Positions 48,935 through 60,680 of a stretch of 64,000 nt of DNA are shown here, one piece after another. The notes beneath the pieces are model-generated. The model ran no database searches. It saw only the letters and a list, made by a program, of their open reading frames with translations, and was not told where the DNA came from. Made by a program: the position numbers and the translations under genes. The stretch comes from Ascaphus truei. Its lineage: Eukaryota > Chordata > Amphibia > Anura > Ascaphidae. The first letter of the stretch is position 1; every line of letters begins with the position of its first letter. The stretch spans positions 228,168,777 to 228,232,776 of the forward strand of contig CM071568.1 in the NCBI GenBank assembly GCA_036426205.1, written 5' to 3'.

Positions 48935-49262
48935 CTAGATTCTGTGTATCCTAGCTGGCAATCCATAATGGACAAATAACGTGTCCCACAGCACCTTGGC
49001 GACAGTAGTAGGTGGTTGATCATTTGTAGGGAATGCTTGAGCATACCGGGGGAAATAGTCTGTGACCACTAGGATATTACTGGTATTCTTTCTATCTGGC
49101 CCTAAGGACAGAAAGTCTATGTCCAAGTCCAGTGGTCCACTTCTGGTGATATTTCTCAATGGTGCGGCACTCGTAGGCAAAGTTTTTCTAGGCACACATC
49201 GCCCACAGTTCTTGCAATATTCTTCAACATCCCAAGCCATTCGGAGCCAATAGAATCAGTCT
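48935..49262 (-). pseudogene. Gypsy integrase fragment (second element)
   Basis: Minus strand: CKNCGRCVPRKTLPT (end of the zinc-binding domain), LDIDFLSLGPDRK (first catalytic Asp), then NILVVTDYFPRYAQAFPT and LFVHYGLPARIH; homology stops before the second catalytic Asp. The sequence is close to that of the plus-strand copy (KTLPTRAAP, HYTRYAQAFPT), so the two belong to related Gypsy lineages. The 3' part of the element and its LTR are missing, cut off by the PLE-like fragment. Confidence 0.88.
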
Positions 49263-49725
49263 TTCCCTAATCCCAATGTCCAGGTGGCAATAATCGTCAT
49301 GGAGAGAATGGAGTACCACCTGTCCATACTTGTAAGGAAGCACCAGTTGCTTAGTTACGGTGTGTTATGACTTCTTTGCGACTCTGAACATTACTCCACT
49401 CAATCACCAGATTAGCCCATTGCTTTAAGAGGAGTTGACTTTGAATGTGCGCTCTCTTGCTTCGGCAATTTCTTATCATTTTCCATCCATACTTCGAGCA
49501 TCTCTGTGAATTCGACACAAGGTGTCAGCATTAATGTTTTGTTTCCCTGGCCATGAACCACCTGCGACCAGTATCATTCTACTTTGCGGACGATAAAATG
49601 TAAGTAACTGGGTTGTTGTCTGAAGCACTGCAAAGGTGGCTCCATTCAGATAGTCATGCAGCTTGTCCATTAATGCCCATTTCAATACCAAGAAATTGAG
49701 TTTGTACACTGGCTACCATATATAT
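49263..49725 (-). pseudogene. Gypsy RNase H to integrase spacer, decayed
   Basis: The frame 49476-49709 ends NINADTLCRI, the usual N-A-D-x-L-S-R end of RNase H changed in two places, and begins YKLNFLVLKWALMDKLHDYLNGA, the K-E/N-FL-LKWA segment of RNase H. Frameshifts and stops interrupt the remainder. Confidence 0.75.
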
Positions 49726-51110
49726 GAAGAACATAGGGTTTTTGTGGATCAGCAAATGCGAGTATTGGCACATTCATAAGACGTGCCTTTATGGCTTTGA
49801 AAGCCTCTTCACACTTAGAAGTCCATCTGTCTTCAAATGGCTTGCTCATTTTGAAATAATCTTGGCTGGTGGCTCCAGCAGCCATACTGCACCATCTGAA
49901 TGGGTGATAGCCTTTAGTTAATTGTGTAAATGGCTGTATTATGGCTGAGAAATTATTCAGAAACAGTCTGTAATATCCACAGAACCCCAGAAAATATCTT
50001 AATTCTGTCAGTTGTTTGGTCCTAGGCCAGGATTCAATGGCCTCTAATTTAGAGGGACCGGTAGCCACTCGCTCTTCAGACACAATGTGTCCCACATACG
50101 TGACAGATGTCTGGCAGAACTGACACTGCCCTGTGACAATTTTAGCCCACACTTGCTCAACCGATCTAGTACCTTCATCAGGCTGGCCTCCTGTTCCTCC
50201 AAGGTCTTCCCAAACACAATGTCATCCAAATATGCCAGTACTTCTAATAGATTCATATAGCCTACCACACGTTCCATCAGTCTGTGGAAAGTAGCTGTGG
50301 CCCCTGACACTCCTTGGGGCATGTGTTCAAATTGATAGAACCCCAACGGACATATAAAAGCGGTCTTTTCTTTATCTTACTTACACATTGGGATCTGGTA
50401 ATATCGTGGCAGAGGTCCAAGACCGAAAACCATTTGCTCCCAATGTATAAGGATCTCCCAATATGGCAGCTGAGGCAGGACATCTGCCTCTAACTACATG
50501 GCATCCAAGGCAGGAAGTCAGCCTCCTTCTGGGACAGTTGCCTGCACCTGTCTGCTCCTTTTATAAGGATTCATTACCCTCTCTTCCTTGCACGTGTAAG
50601 ATTATGTTTCCCTGGACTCCTGCTATTGCTGTATCCTGCCTGCCTTGTCCCTGTTGCTGATCCCAGCCTGTGACCACGGCCAACCTGCTTTCTCCAGCCC
50701 TGACCTCAGAACTGTGACCCCTACTACTCTGCTTTCTCCAGCCCTGACCCCGGAACAATGACATTGAATATCCTACCTTCTCCTGCCCTGACCTTGGACC
50801 CAGACCACACGATTCTACTTTTCAGGATTTGGATCCCAGTTACGGGTCGGTCTCTATGCTCCCACTCTGCCCAGCGGGTCTGTCTCCTGAACAGTACACA
50901 GCTATGTACGTGACCATAACACAATGAGACAATCCAATGCATCCTCTATATGCGACATGGTATATTAAACCGGAATGTTCTTTTTGTTCAGCGTGTGATA
51001 ATCAATGCACATTATTACCGCCTCATTTTTCTTCCGGCCCACCACTGTGGGTGATGCATATGAGCTCTGGAATTCAGAGATTAAGACAGCCCCCATAAAT
51101 TCCTGGAGAT
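49690..51110 (-). pseudogene. Gypsy reverse transcriptase, split by an insertion
   Basis: Reading right to left: FQSSYASPTVV and MCIDYHTLNKKN (about 51040-50960; motif A precursor), then the 459-bp insertion 50463-50921, then GSKWFSVLDL (50450), GFYQFEHMPQGVSGATATFHRLME and LAYLDDIVFGKT (catalytic LDD; 50346-50200), and after a frameshift VTYVGHIVSEERVATGPSKLEAIESWP and LRYFLGFCGYYRLFL with KCEEAFKAIKARL (50152-49682). This is a complete domain order of a Gypsy RT connecting to RNase H, inactivated by the insertion, frameshifts and a stop. Confidence 0.9.
50463..50921. mobile_element. 459-bp insertion within the RT, perhaps a solo LTR
   Basis: It breaks the RT between motif A precursor and GSKWF; caat stands at both edges (50459-50462, 50922-50925). 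The inside has repeated ccctgacc and ctttctccag words like the second half of 22691-24126, and on the minus strand it begins TGTTATGG. The expected CA end is not exact. Confidence 0.6.
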
Positions 51111-51900
51111 GTCGTCTCACATCTTCCACATCAGCCAGGTCAATCTTCGTGACCTTTCCCTGAAACGGCGAGCATCATGAAGGCGGATTTGGTATTCCAC
51201 ACCATGGGCTTTTCCTACATCCCATTCTTGAGTGGAGAAAACCTCTAGCCTACGAGCCACTTTTTCTTGCAGCCGAACATAGCCGGGGTCAATCTGATCC
51301 CATGGGATTTTCTCATCCCTGCGGGACCTAAAATGTAGGCACTGTACAGGTGAGCCACCACCGTACCTCTTCGTATACACACATAATGGATCATCTCGTT
51401 TCCTACTTATACTAATCCTAGTGTGTCCATTTTCCCCTTCTGTATGGACTTCGGCCTTTACCAGTTGCCCTCCAGGGTATCCTCCATGGGGTGGACTATC
51501 AATCATGACAGTGGCACCTTCTATATTTTAGAATGTCACTTTTCTAGTTATCCTCTGTACACTGTTGGGTGGCACTAGCACAGGGTGGGGTCCTGCCCAT
51601 GTGACATCCCCCAAAGGTCCCTCACTCTGAACCCTGTCATTTTTCTCTATCCGCTGGTATGCCTTCAAACACAAGGAATGGATGGTCAATGTCCAGCCAT
51701 AATCATTTTTCTTCCTTGCTGCAGACTTTAGGGCATATGAGGGCCACCATCTTCAATGGTCCTTTTACTCCAGTTATTTTGTTGTGAAACGCAAGCTTCA
51801 CTACTACATATCCTAGATAAGGGTGGCTGGCATCACTGAGGCCCCAAACGACTAAGCCCACCAGTGGTTGCAATGGCTGGTGTTTTAGGTACCGATTTAA
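51111..51900 (-). pseudogene. Gypsy protease to RT N-terminal region
   Basis: Minus-strand frame 51506-51117 leads into the RT with VEYQIRLHDARRFRERSRRL, the typical lead-in before the first RT motifs. Upstream (to about 51900) LSDASHPYLGYVVVKLAF and ALICP recall the region after the aspartic protease in vertebrate Gypsy elements; stops interrupt it. The protease active site itself is not seen. Confidence 0.6.
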
Positions 51901-53054
51901 GCTTTAAAGAATCATCACTGTGAGTTGTTAGGGAATTTTCCCTCAAATATTCTATAAATGTTTATTCATATTGTTTTATGTGTTTGCCTTGTTTCTGTGC
52001 ATGTGAAAATCTTCATGGAGAAGAAGAATAAGAGAGATGTACTACCAAAGACATCCATTTGATTTATTCGGTGCCTGTGGTCTAGGCACTCCATGTGAGT
52101 GTACAGTATATCTTACCATTTTTAGTACTGAAATCCAGTTCTGTGAACGTACTTCACTATATACATTTATTTTTTTCCCTCCATTTTTCCTTGGTTTTCT
52201 TCAGGTTGCATTGGTTCTCTTTTCTTTTTGGCTCAATTAATACTTCTAAGGCTGCTTCACCCAAAGAAACCAGGTTAAAGGCAAATGCAATATCCAGAAA
52301 GACATCTTTAATGCAAAAAAAGCTAAGATACCATAAAAACGAGTGCTTTTGTTCTTTAATGCAGGGGTAGCGTAATCATAATCATATACACAATGTTATT
52401 TAGATGTTAAAGGGTCTGTATTTAAATTAAATTATAAAACAAAGTGTTTGTTTTTTTATCCTGCACCAATGTATCAGAGCACTTTGCTCCAATTGGGGCC
52501 TGTGTGCATCTGTTTGCAACTTGGAGAATCTCAGTAGGAAAAGTTTTTGGGGGGTGGGGGAGGGGGCTGTTACGTGATGCACATAATTGAATTAGATCGA
52601 GATCAAATTCAGTGTCTGAGCGTCCGATAAATCTGTAGTAGCACAAGTCGAAGATTTTACACTAGATGTTGGAAACTGTTTCTGACGTATGATGCAATTC
52701 TGTTCCAAAAGTAGTGTGTTTGAACGCATTTTTCTCTGATTTGATACATAGACCCCTATATTTTAAAAGATGTAGTCAGATTTATTTAGCCGTATTCCAC
52801 AAGAAGAACTGCAAGTGAAAGGCTGCCTGCCTACAGCCAAACCGCGGAGTCCCCATGGCCAGACTAATTTCCCATCAGGATTAACACAGCACGGGTCCCT
52901 GCGTCAGAATGGGATTCTATGTGCGTTAATCCTAACGGGCTACATGTGTCTGGAAGAGCTGCGCAGTGAGAGCAGACAGAAGCGGTCCCTCTCCCTGCAC
53001 AGCTCTAACAGGCGATCGTGCTTTTTTAATTTAATTTTAATTACATAGTATTGA
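51901..53054. other. Intronic-type DNA, no gene seen
   Basis: Holds a mirrored stretch at about 52875-52940 (aggattaac ... gttaatcct), probably a small old palindrome; a G run at 52547-52568. Confidence 0.5.
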
Positions 53055-53180
53055 AGTAGGGGGTCTCTGCCACGGAACCGCATTAATTTCAGCTCCAGGG
53101 AACTCCTGCTTCCTGAGTTACAGGCCCATGTATGGGGTGCCGGTATCTCCTGCACGTTTAAATGTCCCGGTCACGTGAGG
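53055..53180 (-). repeat. Copy of the repeat family at 24905-25720
   Basis: Shares gggggtctc, aaccgcatt.atttcagc, cctgagttacaggcc, tatggggtgccggtatctcc and tcacgtga with 25395-25525. Confidence 0.75.
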
Positions 53181-53342
53181 GTATTTATAATGTACATGAT
53201 ATTTCTATTAAAAAAAATAAGAAACCTAGGTTTCTAAATACCAACCCTTTTTAAATACCCTTTGACCTGTGACATAGAGCATACATCTCTAGGGAACACA
53301 CACAATCAAAAGGCGTGCTTATCCAAAATGTGGTGCCCTCTA

Positions 53343-53477
<135 letters not shown>

Positions 53478-54121
53478 TTAAGTGGAGTGACAGATCTCAT
53501 TCTATCCATTTCTCTCTTATCTCAACCTGCTTCGGCCAACACAGATGAAAAAGGTAGATTCAGTCTCCGTTAGATGTGTTATTCTGCCAGTATTAATTTA
53601 ACTTTTTTCCTGCTTGAAACCTCTTCTTCATTCTCATCTCTTAAAAACCACAGAGAGTTTAGCAGAGAGATGCACCAAGCTGCACTAAGGGGCTGATTGT
53701 AAAAAAACCTCTAAAACTATTTATTCACAGACTCCTCTAAACATACGATTTGCGAGTAGCACATCAGATAAATAACGTAAACAAGTTTTCTGTGGAAACT
53801 ATTTAAAGGGAAACTAAAAAAACACCTCTATTTTCACAAAATGACCCCCGCTAATACTTTTGATCCCTTTGAAGCAGTCGGTATTCCCATTCAGTGAAGC
53901 GTTGTCCTGATGTTAACAGGATAACTTTATTATTCTGATGTCGGATAGATGAATGATTTTTTACCACACAAAGAAAACCCTATCTGTTTATCATGAGTCC
54001 CATTTATAGGTGACTGGGGCTGAATCCCCTATGCAAGTAGAGTATGACAAGGAGCATCATTATATATGAGCAGTAATTACAGAATGTTTGATAATTATTT
54101 AATAGTGTAAATGGTATAAAC

Positions 54122-54280
54122 CAGGGGTGGCCAACTTCAGTCCTCAAGGGCCACCAACAGGCCAGGTATTAGGGATATCCCTGCTTGAGCCCAGGTGGCA
54201 GGGATAACTGTGCTGAAGCAGGGATATCCTTAAAACCTGACCTGTTGGTGGCCCTTGAGGACTAGAGTTACGCACCCGTG
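54122..54280. mobile_element. Palindromic hAT-type MITE, second of its family
   Basis: CAGGGGTGGCCAACTTCAGTC to a mirrored end, 159 bp; duplication gtataaac / gtgtaaac (54114-54121, 54281-54288). Related to 18649-18843. Confidence 0.88.
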
Positions 54281-55644
54281 GTGTAAACAATTGAAAAAAG
54301 AATATTCGCCATAAGGTACAACTAACTTGATTTGGGAATGCACACTTGGTTGAAACTGTATAAATGGGCCTTTTTAAATACAAAATAATTATACTAATAG
54401 AGGTATCTCTAAGGAACCTCAATGCATACAGTAAATGCTTTGTACCTATTTTCTCTGTTTGCATCGGTGTGGTGAGCTTGCCATGCTGCTTTGACTTTTC
54501 ATTGTCAGCAGAGCGTGTAAGTCACTGCAGAGCATATAGCGTGAGGAGGTATTTCCAGGGCCGGCAACAATCACAGATCTAATACTATTTTTCACACACA
54601 GGCTTGTTTACCCTATCTGGGGAAACACTTGCAGGTGCAGCTGTGTCTAACCATCCTTTAAAATAGAGGAAAGTAGATGTTTTCAGGAATCATGTAAAGT
54701 CTGCCATTTTCACCAGCTTTTACTCTCCACTCTAGTTTTGTTTTGACTTGTCTGGTCAAGGCAATAAGTATTGATTTATAAGATATCTACTGTATGCTAG
54801 TTTAAACTCCTTCACTGCAAGAGGGGTTGCAACATATTTTTTAGGCATTTCAGGTCTGTAACTATGAAGGAATCAGAGGCATATTCATCAAAAACTATGT
54901 GTTTTGCAATGCATAATCACCCAAAAATGCAATGCAATTGGATATAGGCGAAACAAGGAGTTTTCACCACATTTATTATGAACCATTTATACAGAATGTT
55001 CACTGCAAAAACATCTTAGTTGCATGCACTCTCTGCATCAAATGTGTGCTGTTTGATGCAATTTCCCCCCCAGATGAGAGGGAGTGAGAACGAGTAAGTG
55101 CGAGAGAGAAACAGAAACACCTTACTCATAGTTTATTGAGTAGGCCAACATTTCAAATGTCATCATTTTCCCTGCATTTCTTTTTCCTAAACCAACAGGT
55201 TTTAAGAGAAATTGCAGAATCTTAAGTTCTTAGCTTTCTTTTGAGGCACACTTTAATATCCTGACATTCCAATGGTCAGAAAGTCCCACCAATTCACTAC
55301 GTGGTCCACTTCACGATCTTTGTCTTAAAGCATGTTCAATGTCATTTGAACAGGATAGTCCCCTGATGCAGTTACATTTGCCCTTCTCACAGAGACTTCC
55401 TGGTTCAGGACTTATTGCCTCCTGATCACTGTTCATCCAGGGATAGAAAAGCTAGGAAACTGCCAGAGAGTTTTGGATACTTCATGAAATAAAAGGGGGG
55501 ATATTGCTGCTTTGAAGAGTTGCAGTTAACTACCTAGTAAGCACTTATATGGTGGGCACAGCTCATGTGTGAATGGCTTAGAAACGTCACTAAGACAGTG
55601 ATGCCTTTTAATTTTAAGATACAGTGTTGTTTCATGTTCTTCTT

Positions 55645-55775
55645 AATAATAATAATAATAATAGCTTTATTTCATATAGTGCTTTTCTCCCAATGGGACT
55701 CAACGCGCTTCACAATTACAGTACAGTGCGCGGAACGCAGCACTCAGGCATTTTTACAGACACTGTTCACAATAT
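55645..55775 (-). mobile_element. Partial SINE, 3' end variant
   Basis: (AAT)n then agctttatttcatatagtgcttttctcc and gcttcacaattacagta, the same variant end as at 61815-62065. The tRNA-like head is absent. Confidence 0.7.
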
Positions 55776-56061
55776 AGCCAAACAAAAACTTGAAACCTTT
55801 TCACCCTGACTCTTTATGTAAGCTCACTTCTCTAATATTTTCTCATCTGTTGCATCTTAAAAATAAATGAGATCCCAGATAATTAAAATGAGTACATTCG
55901 AATTGCACTTTTTGCCTTTTTCTTCTTCTTTTTTTTTTTTTAATTACTTCACATCTTAAGGGAAAAAGACTTGCTAGCATTGATCTGGGTTTCCTGATTA
56001 TATTTCATAAAATCAAGCAGGGATAAAAAAAAAAAAATAGCTCCAAGGAGGAATCATATTA

Positions 56062-56193
<132 letters not shown>

Positions 56194-56583
56194 CTAAATG
56201 GAAAACTATGTTAAAGCTTTTTTCTGACTTTGTTCATGGATACATAAACATGATGATGAAAGATAACATGACACATACATTTTACTGTACAAGTCAATGG
56301 ATTAAAAAAAAGCAGACGATAGTTCTACATGCAGAATATACAGTATGTTCGTCAGAGCTAGAATCTGACAATAATGACAAATGTTGCAGCAATTCCTGTT
56401 GCAACTATCCCCTGAATATTTATGGATATATTTTTTGGATTGCTAAATTAAATACAATTGGAGAGACTACTGAACATTAGACAAAATAAACACTTATGTC
56501 ATGGCTCTGAAGAACAAAATCATTGAATCAATGTACATAGATGTACATAAACAATGAATTCCCTGTAGAGTACTAAATATGTA
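56194..56583 (-). other. Start of the upstream CPNE4-like intron
   Basis: No repeats or coding sequence recognised; presumably intron, which should run on to the right through the repeats below. Confidence 0.6.
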
Positions 56584-56956
56584 TAGGGTACAAGGAATAC
56601 ACAGCACTCTCCGTTATGATACAATAGGAATACATTTATTCAAACCATAAAAAATAGAGCAACGTTGCAGACCAAACTCGGTCCTTTCTCAAGCTCAAAA
56701 GGAGCTTAAGAAAGGACCGAGTGTGGTCCGAAATGTTGCTCTGTCATGGTTTGAATACATTTATTCCTATTGTATCATAACGGAGAGTGCTGCGGATTCC
56801 TTGTACCCTACCCTGGAGTTGCTGGTGACTTGTTGCCGTCCTTCTGCTTGCACCCCACTGCTTGATAAATATTTTTTCTCTTTTATTCTTTAGTGTGCAC
56901 CAGGCATATTATTCAGCCCTTGTACATCCCCTGCTAGATTAAGGCCTCCCTATGTA
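56584..56956 (+). mobile_element. Palindromic PLE-like insertion, copy G (borders uncertain)
   Basis: 56584-56696 is inverted against 56702-56810, followed by about 140 bp of unique tail. In the right arm a hammerhead-like order is seen: CTTAAGA (56705-56711), GGACC/GGTCC stem with loop GAGTGT, GAAA, TGTTGCTC. tatgta stands before the left arm (56578-56583) and at 56951-56956; at 6 bp this is weak as a target duplication. Confidence 0.6.
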
Positions 56957-57879
56957 CTAGGGCAGCAAGTCTCTCTTCTCTACTTTCCTCCAACAAATGT
57001 CCTACTGTCATTTGACACATCTGAACAATACTATGGTCCTGCTGAGATATATATGGACACCCATATTCTTACTTGTTTTGTAGAGTTCTCTGATTCGTTG
57101 CTGGAGGTCTTATGGAATTGTTGCAAAAACAAAAATAGTTGTCTGCAAATCATAGATGACTCAAGTATACATCATTGATTTTGACTCGTTCTCCTCCCAA
57201 ATTCAGTATTGAACAATTCAAATAGTGTTGCTGTGAAAAGCTTTGGGACATGGTGTCAAAAAGTTTAGGCTAAATTGGCAAGTTGAAGAGATATTTGAAA
57301 CTTGTAACAATCGTATTTCACAAAATATATCCTGAAATATGGGTTTTGCAAGAGAGAGCATGTAGAGATACACAGAGAAATACCTGAGAACACACATGAG
57401 ATATTTGCATACTGAAATTAGCTCATTTGCTTTTTAAAATTAGCTTATGTTCCAGGTACTGTATCTCAGGTGGGTTCACAGTTCTCTCCACGTGTTGTAT
57501 ACTGCATATGAGTGGTTTGGGAGGTCTGTAAGTCAGTGGGTACTCCTTGCAAACTTTTTTTAAAGTAATTAAAAAAAAAAAAGTTTGTCAGATTTCGCCA
57601 GGGCCGCAAATGTAAGTGAAAAGGTTGCACATCTCTTGTCTTCAACTCACGGTACGATAAGGGTGCTGACTTTTATTGTTGATCCATCTTCTTGTTTAGT
57701 GTGACGATTTGTTTCTTCCCCATCATCTCACTGCTATATCTTCTTTAAACTTCTGTTACTGTATCTCCAACAGTCTTCCTCACCATATGGCACTTACATT
57801 CCCTTACATCTTCAGTTATACGTTTGTGGATCGTCTTGTACTGATTTTCATATTGAATTCATGTTCTTGTATCTTGGGA
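56957..57879. other. No gene seen
   Basis: A/T-rich sequence; nothing recognised. Confidence 0.5.
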
Positions 57880-58590
57880 TTGCTTCATTTCTTGTCGTTT
57901 CCTCAGTAGCTGCTTTGTCTCAACTGATATTTTCTTGTACTTTTTTTAAATAAACGGTTCCTTCACTTTTTTCTGCGCTTTCGACTACAATCTTCATAAG
58001 TTTTTCATAATTGTTTGTTAAGTGTCCCCATGCATTTACTGTAAGCACACTGAAGCAATTTTTCAGCTCTTGTTGGAATTCTCTGCTGTTATTCTTGGGG
58101 TTCTTGATGTTGATTGTTTTTGTCTTATTTTTAACCAATTGCCTTCTTTCTATCTTCTCTTTAAGATGTAATTTGTAGCTAACAAATCAGGGATCACTTT
58201 GTGTGTCATAATGGATAAGGACAGTGCCGTCTTCAATCACGTTTCTTGTTAGCTAAGATATAGTCAATTTACTTCTTGATTCGACTAGGTTCATTCCATG
58301 TCCATTTTCTACTTGGATTCTTCTTTAAGAATGTATTCTTGATTTAGAAGTTTTCATATCCTGCAAATTTGTCCAATATGTCTGCAGGTTTATTCCTGTT
58401 GCCATAACCATAGTTACCCATTGATTCTTTATCTTTCAACTAGGCACCCACTTCTGCATACTGTATACATCTCCCATAATGAACTCAAAGTCGCAATTTA
58501 TTTTGTTATTAAGTTTGTTTATTTCATTGTAGAAGTGTTCCACTTCATGACTTCTGACTTTCTAAGGGGCTTCTGTGGTATTAACTCCAA
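57880..58590 (-). pseudogene. RTE-like LINE endonuclease remnant
   Basis: Reading on the minus strand in several frames: a FYNEINKLNNKI segment and an IMGD element (about 58520-58460, the catalytic GD), GNYGYGNRNKPADILDKFAGYENF, then SRKWTWNEPSR and IDYILANK (the WTW..P...IDYI block), and VEDG-like to KNKTKTINIKN and EFQQELKNCFSVL (58138-57920), the linker before the RT. This is the order of RTE-type endonucleases, often annotated as craniofacial-development-protein-2-like. Several stops and shifts; the RT itself is missing. Confidence 0.7.
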
Positions 58591-58814
58591 CACTAGGTGA
58601 ACCGTTTCTCCTAAACCCCTTTCTTCTCAGCCCCAAACCAATAAAGACAATACACCTTCTTTGGGGAAAATCGTCCACAGCTTTTTAGTCACAACAACCA
58701 ACAACGGGAATAACAATGGGCATGTCAGGTTAGACCGATCCACTCCTGAGCCCACAGACACCGTAGCTCCTGAACATGCCCCAGCCGACCCACCCAAGTG
58801 TATCCCCCACAATA

Positions 58815-59494
58815 ATATACAAGAAAACTGGGGCGCTCCTAACAATTTAAAACAATAATACCCAAAACCTTGTGGGAATTTAGAATGGACGTCTGTAGGC
58901 GGCAATGGTGCACATAAATGAAACAATCATGCAATACTAGCCGCAGGTCTTTGCTGCTGCTTAGCCGGCAACAGATCTCCCAGGATCCTCACACAGTAGG
59001 AAAACACAATGGGGCGAGCGCAAACCAGAAAAACAACAAAAATAAGAAATTAGTCAAACAATAGCATAGATTGCTATACGTAAAATGGGTGGAAAGAAGG
59101 GTAGCAGGATGAATGGAAATATAACAAAATCACTCACACGACCATGTGTGAGTGTAAAAACATCACAATGATGATGACTTTAGCCTGTGGCTTGCTTCAT
59201 AGATCACTGGTCCTGAAGGAGATCTCAGGAGAAAAGGAGGAGGGAACAGCAATGGGTGTATGTCACTAATAAGTGACAGTGTGGTGGAGAGATAAATATA
59301 TAAAAATGTATAAAAACCACTCACATGGCCATATGTGAGTGTAGACACTCAGAGAAAATCCAAGCCTCATATGTAAAGCACAATCCTCCTTGGTTAATTA
59401 TCTTCTTTCCACCCATTTTACGTATAGCAATCTAGGCTATTGTTTGACTAATTTCTTATTTTTGTTGTTTTTCTGGTTTGCGCTCGCCCCATTG
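58815..59494 (-). mobile_element. Palindromic PLE-type insertion, copy E
   Basis: Flanked by a perfect 16-bp duplication (tgtatcccccacaata at 58799-58814 and 59495-59510). Read on the minus strand it starts at 59494 with an inverted arm (59494-59402), then a body of about 300 bp, the direct arm (59099-59007), and a 192-bp tail ending with gttaggagcgccccag near 58830, like the gagcgcc motif near the end of copy A. Smaller mirrored stretches (actcacatggccatatgtgagt) lie in the body. No RT, no hammerhead core. Confidence 0.82.
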
Positions 59495-59794
59495 TGTATC
59501 CCCCACAATAGCCCATCTCTGATCAATTAATAATGGAGGGGAGGAACCCTTCAGACCAGCTAATCCAAATAAGCCCAGAGCCTTTCCCCAGCTCAGATCT
59601 TGAACATTTGGCTGCGTCAAGGGTGATGGTGAGCGGGCGTGCGCGCGATCAAACACATTGCTATAATGTGTTTGTCCAGGGTGACCGCGCGTGTGCACAT
59701 GCCGTTGAGCGCATGGCGCACATCTGCTAGCAGTAATAAGTCAATTTGTTTCTGCCGCTCGCTGGCGCATCACGTGAGCAGTTCGCCCATTGAG

Positions 59795-60004
59795 TCCATC
59801 GCTCCAGTGGGCAACTGCAGGGAAATTCCAAGATGTCAACGTGGGTAAGGAACCAGGAAAGCACAGCAAGCCAAAAAGCGGGGACCAGGCAAAGCATAAG
59901 CTATTAAAAATTAGGTTTATTCATATGAAGAACACAACAGCATACACAGAAGAAGGTGAAGTATCCCTCTTACGCGTTTCGCGCTGTTCCAGCGCTTTAT
60001 CAAA
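59795..60004 (-). mobile_element. Short PLE-derived insertion starting at a hammerhead motif, copy F
   Basis: It has a perfect 19-bp duplication gagcagttcgcccattgag (59776-59794, 60005-60023). On the minus strand the 210-bp insert begins TTTGATAAAGCGC, the first core box of a hammerhead-like motif, and contains gaataaacc (a polyadenylation-like signal). It has no inverted arm and no coding sequence. It resembles animal retrozyme-type or pseudo-LTR copies moved by PLEs; this is inference from the layout. Confidence 0.75.
59971..60004 (-). ncRNA. Hammerhead-like motif at the 5' end of copy F
   Basis: Minus strand: TTGATAA (for CUGANGA, two changes), AGCGCTG/CAGCGC stem II with loop GAA, GAAA (59980-59977), CGCG and U-A. 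The motif starts within two bases of the insertion border. Confidence 0.5.
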
Positions 60005-60150
60005 GAGCAGTTCGCCCATTGAGGGTGAACCAGCTCCATGACGTCATGGCCGCACCCCCCCCCCCCCGCCCAGGGCAACTGGTTGGCCACGAATCCCCCC
60101 CGCAAAATGAGTGCCAAGCTCGAGTGCCAGCGCGCTTTCATTCACCCTGG

Positions 60151-60676
60151 CCACAGCCTTATGCAGAGTCTCCCAGGTGGTCTGCCTCGTAAATCCCCCA
60201 AACCCTTTTCTCAAAGACCACCGTTGTGACAAAATAGCCCTGCAATAATCCAACATTCCAAACCGCCACCCCCTTATCCAGATATCCAAACATTCCGGAC
60301 TTACAGTAAATGTGTACACATTCATATGTTCAAATGTGTTTTTTTTTTTTTTTGCTTTAATACAAAATGCATAGATTATAACAACAATACCATTAAAAGA
60401 TACAAAGGGAAAGAGGATGGGACACCAAAGCAAGAGGGGGGCCAAAAAAAGGTTAGGGAGTGACCCAGTCTCTTATATACATTTTCCCTTCCTAAATCAC
60501 CCCCCACTGCCAACCTATCCGATCACCATCATAGCTCATCCTAAATCCTCCCCCTCCTCATTAACCCCTACCTGGCCAGAGGCTAACCCCTACTGACCCT
60601 TGCTACGTGATGCCACCTTCCCAACTTTGAGGCAGTGACAAAGAGGGTTTGAGGGAAGGAAGGATATAGATATATA
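60151..60676. other. No gene seen
   Basis: C-rich sequence with a T15 run at 60340-60355. Confidence 0.5.
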
Positions 60677-60680
60677 TTAA

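Larger units (their letters stand above)
59676..60150. mobile_element. MITE related to 9295-9592, holding a PLE insertion
   Basis: Ends ccagggtga and tcaccctgg are inverted; the inside shares tcacgtgag, ttcgcccattgag, catgacgtcatggccgc and a C-rich run with 9424-9490. It is split at 59794 by copy F. Confidence 0.6.

Noticed and set aside
58627..58926. Minus-strand 99-codon frame as a gene
   Set aside because: It crosses the border of PLE copy E at 58815, so it is a chance join.
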